From assembly GCF_008727715.1 (NCBI RefSeq), contig NZ_CP044218.1, positions 4,047,501 to 4,111,500 on the forward strand: a stretch of DNA of 64,000 nt, written 5' to 3'. The notes below the pieces were generated by a model. That model worked only from the letters and a program-made list of their open reading frames with translations. It was not told where the DNA came from and did no database searches. The position numbers and the translations under genes are program-made. This stretch comes from Mesorhizobium terrae. Its GTDB lineage: Bacteria > Pseudomonadota > Alphaproteobacteria > Rhizobiales > Rhizobiaceae. Position 1 is the stretch's first letter, and each line of letters begins with the position of its first letter. Shown here piece by piece: positions 37,665-45,986 of this stretch.

Positions 37665-38867
37665 TCAACTCCGCATGGCTGGGCTTTGGCGGCGTACCAG
37701 GCCGAGTGCCGAAAGCACGATCAGCGCCATCGCGGCCATGTAGCCGACGAGCGGCCAGGCCGTATCGCCGCCGAACCCCATGACCGCCAGCGTGCCGGCA
37801 ATGCCGACGAACAGGCTCTCGATGCAGAAATAGAGCGCGACCGCCGTGCCGGCCCGGTCGCCGAACTCGGCCAGCGCGCCGTTGGCCGCCACCGAGACGG
37901 TGAACACCATGCCGATCGCCGCCACCCACATCGGCAGGATGAAGGTGGCGAAGGAGGGTGCTTCCGACATTTGCCCGCCGGCGAGCAGGATCGCAGCCGC
38001 CAGCAGCAAAACGATGCCGCGCGCGGCGCTGCCGGCCACGCCCCAGCGCGTGACGAAATGTTTGGCAAAACGCGTGGTCGCGATCATGACCACCGCCACG
38101 GTGGCGAAGGCCAGGCTGAAGCCCAGTTCCGAATAGCCGGCCCTGTCGATCAGGACGCGCGGCGCGGTCGAGAAAAAGACGAAGAAACTTCCCATCGCCG
38201 CGCTGAAGGCCAATGTGTAGGCCCAGAAGGACGGGCTGCGCAGGATAGGTTTCATCGAAGCCCGGTGCCGGGTGACCGGTGTCGGCCGCGTCTCGTGCCA
38301 GCGCAGCGTCGCGTTGATCAGCGCCGGCAGGGTGAGCAAGGCGAGCGTTACGAAGATTGCCCGCCAGCCGAACCGCTCGGCGATCAGCGCGCCGGCGACC
38401 GGGCCGAGCGCCGGCACGAAGGCCAGCATCGAGCCGAACAGGCTGTAGATGACGGCGCCCTCGGGGCGTTCGGCATAGACGTCGCGCACGGTCGCGAAGG
38501 TGGCGACCAACGCCGCTGCCGCGCCCGCCGCCTGCGCTACCCGCAGAAACAGGAAGACCGGGCCGCTGCCGGCGGCGGCCAGCGCGAGGGAAGCGGCTGC
38601 GAACAACGCGGCACCGCCAAGCAGCACCGGCCGGCGGCCGATGCGGTCGGACAACGGCCCGAACACCATCTGTCCGGCGCCGAGCAGGATCATGTAGAGG
38701 CTCAGCGTCAGCTGGATGACGGTCGGGCTGGTGCCCAGCCTTTCCGGCATGGCCGGCACGACGGGGAGGTAAATATCCATCGCCAGCGAGGCGAGGAGGT
38801 CGAAAGGGGCCATCAGCAGCAGTGCCGCGGGCAGGCCATGGGCCCAGACAGGGTTCTTTTTAGACAT
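37665..38867 (-). CDS. MFS drug exporter, CmlA/FloR-like
   Basis: A 400-residue twelve-helix major facilitator of the Bcr/CflA type. It follows CmlA/FloR chloramphenicol-florfenicol exporters closely from memory: LLLMAPFDLLASLAMDIYLP, VIQLTLSLYMILLGAGQ, FGPLSDRIGRRPVLLGG, then GSFFVFFSTAPRVLIDRAG and FAPMW-like IAPMW in helix 9-10 (here LPMWVAAIGMVFTVSVAANG). The motif A loop GPLSDRIGRRP is intact. The start is the ATG before SKKNPVWAHG. Whether it exports phenicols is untested; sequence resemblance alone does not prove resistance. Its neighbours include another exporter (SMR), consistent with a detoxification block. Confidence 0.87.
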   Translation of the reverse strand: MSKKNPVWAHGLPAALLLMAPFDLLASLAMDIYLPVVPAMPERLGTSPTVIQLTLSLYMILLGAGQMVFGPLSDRIGRRPVLLGGAALFAAASLALAAAGSGPVFLFLRVAQAAGAAAALVATFATVRDVYAERPEGAVIYSLFGSMLAFVPALGPVAGALIAERFGWRAIFVTLALLTLPALINATLRWHETRPTPVTRHRASMKPILRSPSFWAYTLAFSAAMGSFFVFFSTAPRVLIDRAGYSELGFSLAFATVAVVMIATTRFAKHFVTRWGVAGSAARGIVLLLAAAILLAGGQMSEAPSFATFILPMWVAAIGMVFTVSVAANGALAEFGDRAGTAVALYFCIESLFVGIAGTLAVMGFGGDTAWPLVGYMAAMALIVLSALGLVRRQSPAMRS

Positions 38868-39143
38868 GACAAAGGGTCCGCTCAAAAAGGGAATTTGGGC
38901 GGCGACTGCCTGTCGGTCCGGTCGGTTGGATGGGAGTGGACAGCGCGCCGCAACAACGAAAGCGTCGTTGCGGCCTATCTGTCTGACTGCGGTAAGGCTC
39001 CCATGCCGATGCTCCATAAAAGGATCGCGAAGGCCGGCCGTTTAGCATTGCATCGACACGGGCGCAACGCGGCTTGGCCCGGGGAGCATGGCTGCCATGC
39101 GCCGGCAGGTCTTGCCCGGGCCGGGGGAATCGCTAAATTGCCC

Positions 39144-39208
39144 GACAGAGGACGACCTCTCCCATAGCGGGCCCAATATCGGGAAAGAATGTCCGGGACG
39201 GCCCGGCG
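39144..39208 (+). ncRNA. guanidine-II riboswitch (mini-ykkC)
   Basis: Two short hairpins, each closed by an ACGR tetraloop, the defining feature of the class: AGAGG-ACGA-CCTCT (39147-39160) and CCGGG-ACGG-CCCGG (39193-39206), 32 bases apart. The ribosome site AAGGAGG (39214-39220) of the SMR gene follows directly. Guanidine bound between the two loops is known to free the ribosome site and raise expression. Confidence 0.9.
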
Positions 39209-39226
39209 CCCCCAAGGAGGGTCGCC

Positions 39227-39547
39227 ATGGCCTGGGTCTATCTCATTATCGCCGGATTGCTGGAAGTCGTCTGGGCTTTCTCGATGAAGAAGTCGGAAGG
39301 TTTTACGCTTCTCACCCCCACCATCGTCACCATCGTCATGATGACCGCCAGTTTCGGCCTGTTGTCGGTGTCGATGAAGACGCTGCCGCTCGGAACCGCC
39401 TACACGATCTGGACCGGCATTGGCGCGGTCGGCGCTTTCGCCGTCGGTGTCGCCGTGCTCGGCGAAGCGGTAACGCCGATGCGCGTGCTTGCCGCCGCCC
39501 TCATCGTTGCCGGGCTGGTGATGATGAAGCTGTCGAGCAGCCATTAG
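39227..39547 (+). CDS. sugE: SMR family guanidinium exporter (SugE/Gdx)
   Basis: A 106-residue four-helix small multidrug resistance protein. The conserved membrane glutamate is in GLLEVVWAFSMKKSEG (E13), and the SugE/Gdx branch features KKSEGF and LGTAYTIWTGIGAVG are present. Proteins of this branch work as antiparallel dimers and exchange guanidinium for protons. Control by a guanidine-II riboswitch (39144-39208) fits exactly and supports guanidinium over quaternary ammonium as the physiological substrate. Confidence 0.95.
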   Translation: MAWVYLIIAGLLEVVWAFSMKKSEGFTLLTPTIVTIVMMTASFGLLSVSMKTLPLGTAYTIWTGIGAVGAFAVGVAVLGEAVTPMRVLAAALIVAGLVMMKLSSSH

Positions 39548-39561
39548 GGTTCGGCCGCTGA

Positions 39562-39768
39562 CGCCTTACCTTCTCCCCCTGTGGGAGAAGGTGGATCGGC
39601 GCGCAGCGCCGAGACAGATGAGGGGTGCTGGAAGAAGCGAGACGGCGCAAAGCGATCGCCCGTTTCAACAGCACCTCAGTCCGGAAAAGTAACACGCCGT
39701 CCAACACCCCTCATCCGACCTCGCCTTCGGCTCGGCCACCTTCTCCCACAAGGGGAGAAGGTAAGGCG
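39562..39768. repeat. 207-base nested palindromic element (MITE-like)
   Basis: Two inverted copies of a roughly 65-base module flank about 80 unique bases. Both arms begin CGCCTTACCTTCTCCCC, continue through TGTGGGAGAAGGTGG and end GATGAGGGGTG; each arm also contains the internal palindrome CCTTCTCCC/GGGAGAAGG. No transposase is encoded. Similar modules recur in rhizobial intergenic regions (from memory). It occupies most of the gap between sugE and the next MFS gene. Confidence 0.85.
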
Positions 39769-39930
39769 CCCAGGCACCTCACTGTCAGGTCATGGCAGCA
39801 AGCATCGACATCGCGAAAAAAACCGTCCTTTATTCTGTCGGGACCTGTCCGGCCGAAACGTCATCCTGATGACGGCGGCCGGTGGTCGGCGCCTTCGGCA
39901 GTTTCCTGCTTATTCGGGAGGCAGACGGAC

Positions 39931-41139
39931 ATGGGTGCTTCTTCCTATCGTTGGGTGATCGTCGGCGCCGGCGCGCTGATGACCTGCGTCGCGCTCGGCG
40001 CGATGTTTTCGCTGGCAATCTTCCTCGAACCGATCTCGGTCGACACCAACTGGTCGCGCGCCGGCATTTCCAGCGCGATGACGCTGAATTTCCTCGTCAT
40101 GGGGGTCGGCGGCTTCATGTGGGGCGCGGCCACCGACCGCTACGGCCCGCGCATCGTCGTGCTGATCGGCGCGGTCCTTCTGGGCCTGGCGCTCGTTCTG
40201 GCCAGCCAGGTGCACACACTGCTCATCTTCCAGATGACCTATGGCGTGCTGGTCGGGCTGGCGGCCAGCGCCTTCTTCGCGCCGATGATGGTCACCACCA
40301 CGGCCTGGTTCGACAAGCACCGCAGCCTCGCGGTCTCGCTGGTCTCGGCCGGCATGGGTGTCGCGCCGATGACGATTTCGCCCTTCGCGCGCTGGCTGAT
40401 CACCGCCTATGACTGGCGCACCGCCATGTTCGCCATCGGCGTGATGTCCTGGGTACTGCTCATCCCGGCGGCGCTTCTGGTGCGCCGCGCGCCGCAGAAT
40501 CTGGCCAATGACGAAGCGGGCTCCGAACTGGCCAGCGAGGGCGGCGGCATGACCGTCGGCCAGGCGCTGCGGTCGATGCAGTTCCTGGTGCTGGGCATGA
40601 CCTTCTTTGCCTGCTGCATGGCGCATTCCGGCCCGATCTTCCACATGGTCAGCTACGCCATGGCCTGCGGCGTGGCACCGATGGCGGCGGTGTCGATCTA
40701 CAGCGTCGAAGGCCTCGCCGGTCTCGGCGGCCGGCTGGTGTTCGGCGTGCTGGGCGACCGGCTGGGCGTCAAGCCCGTGCTGGTCGCCGGCCTGCTCATC
40801 CAGGCGGCGGTGATCGCGGCCTATCTGATGGTCAGCAAGCTCGGCGAGTTCTACGCCCTCGCGGTGATCTTCGGCGGCACCTATGGCGGCGTCATGCCGC
40901 TCTATGCGGTGCTGGCGCGCGACTATTTCGGCCCGCGCATTCTAGGCACCGTCTTCGGTGCGGCCACCATGCTCTCCAGTCTCGGCATGGCCTTCGGTCC
41001 GCTGGCCGGCGGTTGGGTCTACGATGCCTATGCCAGCTATTCCTGGCTGTTCATCGGCTCGGCGATCGTCGGGCTGGGTGCGGTGGCCATCGCGCTGGCC
41101 TTTCCGCCGGTGCAGCGCCAGCAACTGCAGCCGGCTTGA
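39931..41139 (+). CDS. MFS transporter, monocarboxylate/OFA-like
   Basis: A 402-residue twelve-helix carrier. The helix 2-3 loop GGFMWGAATDRYGPRIV is motif A, and the tryptophan-rich NWSRAGISSAMTLNFLVMG after helix 1 is typical of the oxalate-formate/monocarboxylate branch. The second half has GRLVFGVLGDRLGVKPVL. It likely moves an organic acid. The ATG has a strong GGGAGG site. It stands alone between a repeat element and the ABM gene; substrate unknown. Confidence 0.9.
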   Translation: MGASSYRWVIVGAGALMTCVALGAMFSLAIFLEPISVDTNWSRAGISSAMTLNFLVMGVGGFMWGAATDRYGPRIVVLIGAVLLGLALVLASQVHTLLIFQMTYGVLVGLAASAFFAPMMVTTTAWFDKHRSLAVSLVSAGMGVAPMTISPFARWLITAYDWRTAMFAIGVMSWVLLIPAALLVRRAPQNLANDEAGSELASEGGGMTVGQALRSMQFLVLGMTFFACCMAHSGPIFHMVSYAMACGVAPMAAVSIYSVEGLAGLGGRLVFGVLGDRLGVKPVLVAGLLIQAAVIAAYLMVSKLGEFYALAVIFGGTYGGVMPLYAVLARDYFGPRILGTVFGAATMLSSLGMAFGPLAGGWVYDAYASYSWLFIGSAIVGLGAVAIALAFPPVQRQQLQPA

Positions 41140-41230
41140 CTGCCGCATATCGGGGTCGAGCAAATGCGCGCTGCGCGGCCTCGGCTGCGTGGTGCTTTGT
41201 GGCGGTCGGGGGCGCGCCACCGATCTTGCG

Positions 41231-41530
41231 TCACGTCGCCCGGGGCGTTCCGATCTCGTAGACGACGAGATTGCGGTCGGTGATGCCGAGCGTCGGCCAG
41301 GCGGCGCGCCAGGCCTTGATGTGATCGGAGGAAAAATGCGCGTCGAGCGATGCCTGGTCGCGCCAGATCTCCTTCACATGGATGCGTCCGGGGATCAGCA
41401 CGTCCTCGGCGTAGGAATATTCCACGCAGCCGAATTCCGCGCGGCTCCCCATGATCATGCGCTCCATGACGGGCCTCGCTTCGGCCAGTTTTTCGGGCGG
41501 CAGGCGGACGGTGCCGACAATCAGAAGCAT
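41231..41530 (-). CDS. antibiotic biosynthesis monooxygenase (ABM) domain protein
   Basis: A 99-residue dimeric ferredoxin-like fold protein. MLLIVGTVRLPPEKLAEARPV, GCVEYSYAEDV, and IHVKEIWRDQASLDAHFSSDHIKAW are the strand-helix pattern of YgiN/ABM proteins, with the usual His-containing helix. Members include quinol monooxygenases and small stress-related enzymes; no catalytic assignment can be made. It lies 40 bases upstream of, and co-directional with no overlap to, the next small membrane gene's end. Confidence 0.85.
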   Translation of the reverse strand: MLLIVGTVRLPPEKLAEARPVMERMIMGSRAEFGCVEYSYAEDVLIPGRIHVKEIWRDQASLDAHFSSDHIKAWRAAWPTLGITDRNLVVYEIGTPRAT

Positions 41531-41570
41531 CGTTTCACTCCAACAAAGAGGGCGGGTAACGGCGCGCGTT

Positions 41571-41948
41571 TTATGCGGGTGCGCCGAGATAGGAGAGGGT
41601 GGCGGTGACGAGGAAGACGATCCAGGCCGGGTGTCGGCCCCTCGTGCCGATCAGCCAGAAGACCGCGCACAGGGTGAGGAAAGTCGCGATGGCGACCGCG
41701 AGGCCGGCAAGGCTGCGATCGGGCCTTGCCATCCAGAAAAACAGTGCTGCCAGCCCCCAGCCGAAAAGCGTCGCCAGATGCCAGGTGCTGCGCAGGGCGG
41801 CAAGATGGCGCCGCCCGAGCAGTTTCGAGCCGTCGCTCTGTGTTGCCTGAACAGCGAGACTGCGGAAGATCAACATTTCGCCCAACACGCTATGCGCAAG
41901 TCCGAGAAGAACGGCTGCTGCTGCTGCCGCGAGAAAATACACGTTCAT
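41571..41948 (-). CDS. small membrane protein, unknown function
   Basis: A 125-residue protein with four predicted membrane helices (YFLAAAAAAVLLGLAHSVL, LATLFGWGLAALFFWMA, GLAVAIATFLTLCAVFWLIG, IVFLVTATLSYLGA). Histidines in GLAHSVLGE and STWHLATLFGW could bind a metal or haem, but no family is recognised. The start is the ATG with GGGGGA upstream. It is transcribed towards the ABM gene, 40 bases away, so the two probably form an operon. Confidence 0.72.
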   Translation of the reverse strand: MNVYFLAAAAAAVLLGLAHSVLGEMLIFRSLAVQATQSDGSKLLGRRHLAALRSTWHLATLFGWGLAALFFWMARPDRSLAGLAVAIATFLTLCAVFWLIGTRGRHPAWIVFLVTATLSYLGAPA

Positions 41949-42161
41949 CGATCGTCCCCCAAAGAAATCCCGTCGTGTAGCGACACCCGGCGTCAGGACA
42001 TACAGCGTCACCGGTTGCGTCCATTGTCGCGGCCTGATTGCAGCGTAGACGAAATCGACGCCGGCGCGTTGGAGAAACTGCGCGTCGCGGCGGGAAACCG
42101 GATGTTGAAACCTCCGATACCCCAGATTCCCTTAGGCCGCCGAAATCTCTAGACTTGGCGC

Positions 42162-43181
42162 ATGACCGAATCACAGACCCTCATCCTCGGCTGCGCCGGA
42201 AAATCCCTCACCCGTGAGGAAAAGACCTTCTATCGGGGCGAAAGCCCGTGGGGGTTCATTCTCTTTGCCCGCAACATCGCCGAGCCGGAGCAGATCCGCG
42301 ACCTCGTCGCCGAGATGCGCGACTGCGTCGGTCGTCCGGGCGCGCCGGTCTTCATCGACCAGGAGGGCGGGCGCGTGCAGCGGCTGAGGCCGCCGCTGGC
42401 GCCGAATTATCCCGCCGGCGGCGCGCTCGGCGCGCTCTACCGCGACAATGAGGACGCCGGCCTGCGCGCGGCGTGGCTGCACGCCCGGCTGCACGCCTTC
42501 GACCTTCTGCGCTACGGCATCACCGCCGACTGCCTGCCCGTGCTCGACGTGCCGGTGGAGGGCGCCAGCGACGTCATCGGTGCGCGCGCCTATGACAAGG
42601 AACCGTCCATCGTCGCAGCCCTCGGCCGCGCTTCCGCCGAGGGGCTGATGGCCGGCGGCGTCATTCCGGTGATGAAGCACATTCCCGGCCACGGCCGCGC
42701 CTCCGCCGACACGCATTTCGAATTGCCGACGGTGACGACGTCGCTGAAGGAGTTGCGCAAGCATGATTTCGCCCCATTCCAGGCGCTGAACGACCTGCCG
42801 ATGGCAATGACCGCGCATGTCATCTTCAGCGCGGTCGATCCGAACAATCCCGCGACCACGTCCGGCAAGGTGGTCGAGGAGATCATCCGCGGCGAGATCG
42901 GTTTCGACGGGCTCCTGGTGTCGGACGACACCTCGATGAAGGCACTTTCTGGGGATTTCCAGACAAAGGCGGCCTCGATCCTTGCGGCGGGCGTCGATCT
43001 GGTCCTTCACTGCAACGGCGTCATGGAAGAAATGGCCGCCGTCGCCTCGCGGGCCAAACCGCTCGTAGGCAAGGCGCTGGAACGGGCCAACCGGGCACTT
43101 GCCTCGGTCAAGGGCCATGACGGCAAGGACGAGGCGGCACTGCGCGCCGAATTCGCGGAATATTTCGAGGCGGTCGCGTAA
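42162..43181 (+). CDS. nagZ: beta-N-acetylhexosaminidase
   Basis: A 339-residue cytoplasmic glycoside hydrolase family 3 enzyme that removes N-acetylglucosamine from anhydromuropeptides in peptidoglycan recycling. Markers: PVFIDQEGGRVQRL, the catalytic-loop motif KHIPGHGRASADTH (usual KHFPGHG with I for F), and nucleophile Asp in LLVSDDTSMKAL. It heads the nagZ-scpA-scpB run; scpA begins 26 bases later. A conserved gene downstream of the SPOR protein in rhizobia, here displaced from it by about 5 kb. Confidence 0.95.
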   Translation: MTESQTLILGCAGKSLTREEKTFYRGESPWGFILFARNIAEPEQIRDLVAEMRDCVGRPGAPVFIDQEGGRVQRLRPPLAPNYPAGGALGALYRDNEDAGLRAAWLHARLHAFDLLRYGITADCLPVLDVPVEGASDVIGARAYDKEPSIVAALGRASAEGLMAGGVIPVMKHIPGHGRASADTHFELPTVTTSLKELRKHDFAPFQALNDLPMAMTAHVIFSAVDPNNPATTSGKVVEEIIRGEIGFDGLLVSDDTSMKALSGDFQTKAASILAAGVDLVLHCNGVMEEMAAVASRAKPLVGKALERANRALASVKGHDGKDEAALRAEFAEYFEAVA

Positions 43182-43207
43182 CCGCATGGAGTGAGAAAAG
43201 AGGCAAG

Positions 43208-44047
43208 GTGGCTGAGTTAGCGGAGAAAAAGCCCGGCAAGGCCGCGCCGATGGACCGCCTCTGGGCCGAGGGTGACGACGAGCGCGTCACCGGCGACCCC
43301 GAACTGGTCGTCGATGTGGACGGTTTCGAAGGCCCGCTCGATCTGCTTCTCCATCTCGCCCGCAACCAGAAGGTCGATCTCGCCCGCATCTCGATCCTGG
43401 CGCTGGCCGAGCAATATCTGGCCTTCGTCGAGAAGGTGAGGGCGCTGCGGCTCGAACTCGCCGCCGACTATCTGGTGATGGCGGCGTGGCTCGCCTTCCT
43501 GAAATCCAAGCTCCTCATCCCCAAGCAGCCCGGCGAAGAGGGCGAGAGCGGCGAGGAACTGGCGGCGGTGCTGCAGTTCCGTCTGCGCCGGCTGGAAGCG
43601 ATGCGCGATGCCGCCGCGCGCCTCGTCAACCGCAACCGGCTCGGCCGCGACGTCTTCCAGCGCGGCCTGCCGGAAATGGTCATCGTCGAGAAGCGCAACG
43701 AATATTCGGCGACGCTCTACGATCTGCTTACCGCCTATGCCCAGCAGCGCCAGCGCGAGGCGATCTCCACCGTGCGCATCGCCAAGCGTGGCGTGTGGTC
43801 GCTGAAGGAAGCGCGCACGATCCTTGCCCGGTTGCTCGGCACGTCGGCGGACTGGACCGCGCTCGACTGTTTCCTGATCGAATATCTGGCGAGCCCGGCC
43901 GAAAAGCGCACGGCGATGGCGTCGTCCTTCGCGGCGACGCTGGAACTGGTGCGCGAAGGCAGCATGGAAATGCGCCAGGACGAGGTGTTCGCGCCGCTCT
44001 ACCTGCGCGGACGCCAGCGCGCCAAAGCAGTCGAGGTCGCGCAATGA
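43208..44047 (+). CDS. scpA: segregation and condensation protein A
   Basis: A 279-residue kleisin that joins the two heads of the SMC dimer in chromosome compaction and segregation. The N-terminal FEGPLDLLLHLARNQKVDLARI and LADYLVMAAWLAFLKSKLLIP-like segments (AADYLVMAAWLAFLKSKLL) are diagnostic; the C-terminal winged helix has ISTFLAILELVREG-like SSFAATLELVREGSM. Start is a GTG with GGCAAGG nearby. Its stop overlaps the scpB start (ATGA). Confidence 0.94.
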   Translation: MAELAEKKPGKAAPMDRLWAEGDDERVTGDPELVVDVDGFEGPLDLLLHLARNQKVDLARISILALAEQYLAFVEKVRALRLELAADYLVMAAWLAFLKSKLLIPKQPGEEGESGEELAAVLQFRLRRLEAMRDAAARLVNRNRLGRDVFQRGLPEMVIVEKRNEYSATLYDLLTAYAQQRQREAISTVRIAKRGVWSLKEARTILARLLGTSADWTALDCFLIEYLASPAEKRTAMASSFAATLELVREGSMEMRQDEVFAPLYLRGRQRAKAVEVAQ

Positions 44048-44796
44048 GCGAAAGCCGCAACGCTTCGGTCATTCCCTTCAAAGATGGGCCCTTCAAGGCG
44101 GATGACGAGGACGACGCCCTGGCTCAGAACCCGGCCGAGCGGCTGCATCTGGCCGAAGCCGCGCGCATGGCCGAGGCCATCGTCTTCGCCAGCGCCGAGC
44201 CGGTCAGCGAGAAGCAGCTCGCCCAGCGCCTGCCGGACGGCGTCAACATCGCCGCCGCCATGGCCGAACTGCAGGACATCTATTCGCGGCGCGGCGTCAA
44301 TCTGGTGCGCATCGGCGATTGCTGGGCCTTCCGCACCGCCGGCGATCTCGCCTTCCTGATGAGCCGCGACACGGTGCAGCAGAAGAAGCTGTCGCGCGCC
44401 GCGCTCGAAGTTCTGGCGATCATCGCCTACCACCAGCCGGTCACCCGCGCCGAGATCGAGGATATCCGCGGCGTCGAGACCTCGAAGGGCACGCTGGACA
44501 CGCTTCTGGAGACGGAATGGGTGAGGATGCGCGGCCGCCGCAAGACGCCGGGCCGCCCGGTGACCTACGGCACCACGGACCGTTTCCTCGACCATTTCGC
44601 GCTGGAGGAAATCCGCGACCTGCCGGGCATGGAGGAGCTGAAGGGCGCCGGCCTGTTGTCGACCCGCATGCCCGCCAATTTCTCGATACCGCTGCCGCCG
44701 GCCGATCCCGACGAGCTGACCGAGGACGAGGATCCGCTGACCGATATCGACCTCGAGGAGCTCGGTCTTTTGACGCCGCGCGTCACGGAAGAGTGA
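44044..44796 (+). CDS. scpB: segregation and condensation protein B
   Basis: A 250-residue partner of ScpA, made of two winged-helix domains. EAIVFASAEPVSEKQLAQRLP and SRAALEVLAIIAYHQPVTRAEIEDIRGV are the family core, followed by GRPVTYGTTDRFLDHFAL. The C-terminus is an acidic tail (DELTEDEDPLTDIDLEELG). It starts in a four-base overlap with scpA, ensuring balanced synthesis. tatA follows after 168 bases. Confidence 0.95.
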   Translation: MSESRNASVIPFKDGPFKADDEDDALAQNPAERLHLAEAARMAEAIVFASAEPVSEKQLAQRLPDGVNIAAAMAELQDIYSRRGVNLVRIGDCWAFRTAGDLAFLMSRDTVQQKKLSRAALEVLAIIAYHQPVTRAEIEDIRGVETSKGTLDTLLETEWVRMRGRRKTPGRPVTYGTTDRFLDHFALEEIRDLPGMEELKGAGLLSTRMPANFSIPLPPADPDELTEDEDPLTDIDLEELGLLTPRVTEE

Positions 44797-44964
44797 TTGG
44801 CGCGGTCGTCGAAACCGGTCCATGCGCTGATTGGTAGCGGCAATATTGCCGAAAAGAGCCTGACAATAAGCAGGACATGATAAAACCTGTCGTGGTTCCG
44901 TTTGAAACCGGCTGCGAAAACGCATAGATCAGCGGCAGGGAAATCAAATCAAGAGAGATAAACA

Positions 44965-45183
44965 ATGGGTTCGTTTTCGATTTGGCACTGGCTGATCGTT
45001 CTGGTCATCGTGCTGCTGGTGTTTGGCCGCGGCAAGATTCCGGAGCTGATGGGCGACATGGCCAAGGGCATCAAGAGCTTCAAGAAGGGCATGGCCGACG
45101 ATGAGACGGACGATGCCCGCACGGTGGAGCACCGCTCCGACGAGACCGTTTCGACCATGAAGGAAAAGGCCGGCAAGAGCTGA
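44965..45183 (+). CDS. tatA: Sec-independent translocase subunit TatA
   Basis: A 72-residue protein with one N-terminal membrane helix ([13 protein letters not shown]), the hinge [13 protein letters not shown] and an amphipathic helix ([11 protein letters not shown]), then a short polar tail. TatA oligomers form the passage for folded proteins with twin-arginine signals. AAGAGAG precedes the ATG. First gene of tatABC. Confidence 0.97.
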   Translation: MGSFSIWHWLIVLVIVLLVFGRGKIPELMGDMAKGIKSFKKGMADDETDDARTVEHRSDETVSTMKEKAGKS

Positions 45184-45233
45184 GCCTTTCCGTTCGTCGA
45201 AGCCTTTAGCAGCGTTAGTCGGAAGCCATAGCC

Positions 45234-45986
45234 ATGTTCGAGGTCGGCTGGAGCGAGATGCTGGTGATCGCGATCGTGATGATCGTGGTCGTCGGCCCCA
45301 AGGATTTGCCTGCCATGTTGCGCACCTTTGGCCGCACCACAGCCAAGCTGCGCGCCATGGCTGCCGATTTCCAGAAGCAGTTCAACGAGGCGCTGAAGGA
45401 AGCCGAGCTTGACGAGGTCAAGAAGTCGGTCGACGAGTTGCGCAGCCTCAACCCGGCCGCCGAGATCCGCAAGCAGCTCAATCCTTTCGAGCAGGCGGCG
45501 GCGGATGTGCGTGCCGGCGTCGACGATATGATGAAGCCGAAGCCGGCGCCGGACCCGCAGACACCGGCGTCGAGCGAGCCGCAACCCGCCGATCCGCTGA
45601 AGAACGGCGCCACGGTTCTGCCCGGCGTCGACGGTCCGCAGGCGATGCCGGCTCAGCCCGTCATTGCCGCCGCTGAAGCGGGCACCGCCCGGGCCAAGAC
45701 GACGCGCCGCAAGACAGAAGCTGTTGAGGCGGTTGCCAAGGCTCCAGCCAAGGCCGCGGCGAAGCCGGCCGCCAAGGCGACGGCGACGAAAGCCGCGTCG
45801 GCGAAACCCGTAGCCGCCAAGGCCGCTGCCCCGGCGACGAAGCCGGCTGCTGCAAAGGCGCCTGCAACGAAGCCGGCCGCCACCAAGCCTGCCAAGACAA
45901 CTGCGAAATCGGCTGCCAAGGCGGTCAAACCTGCCAAGCCCGAAGCTTCGGCGCCAGCGAAGAAGACGGCGAGGACCGCCAAGTGA
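45234..45986 (+). CDS. tatB: Sec-independent translocase subunit TatB
   Basis: A 250-residue TatB. The N-terminal MFEVGWSEMLVIAIVMIVVVGPKDLP contains the helix, TatB-type glutamate and the GP hinge; an amphipathic helix follows to about residue 90. The last 100 residues are an Ala/Lys/Pro-rich low-complexity tail. TatB and TatC together recognise twin-arginine signal peptides. The stop overlaps the tatC start by four bases (GTGA). Confidence 0.95.
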   Translation: MFEVGWSEMLVIAIVMIVVVGPKDLPAMLRTFGRTTAKLRAMAADFQKQFNEALKEAELDEVKKSVDELRSLNPAAEIRKQLNPFEQAAADVRAGVDDMMKPKPAPDPQTPASSEPQPADPLKNGATVLPGVDGPQAMPAQPVIAAAEAGTARAKTTRRKTEAVEAVAKAPAKAAAKPAAKATATKAASAKPVAAKAAAPATKPAAAKAPATKPAATKPAKTTAKSAAKAVKPAKPEASAPAKKTARTAK

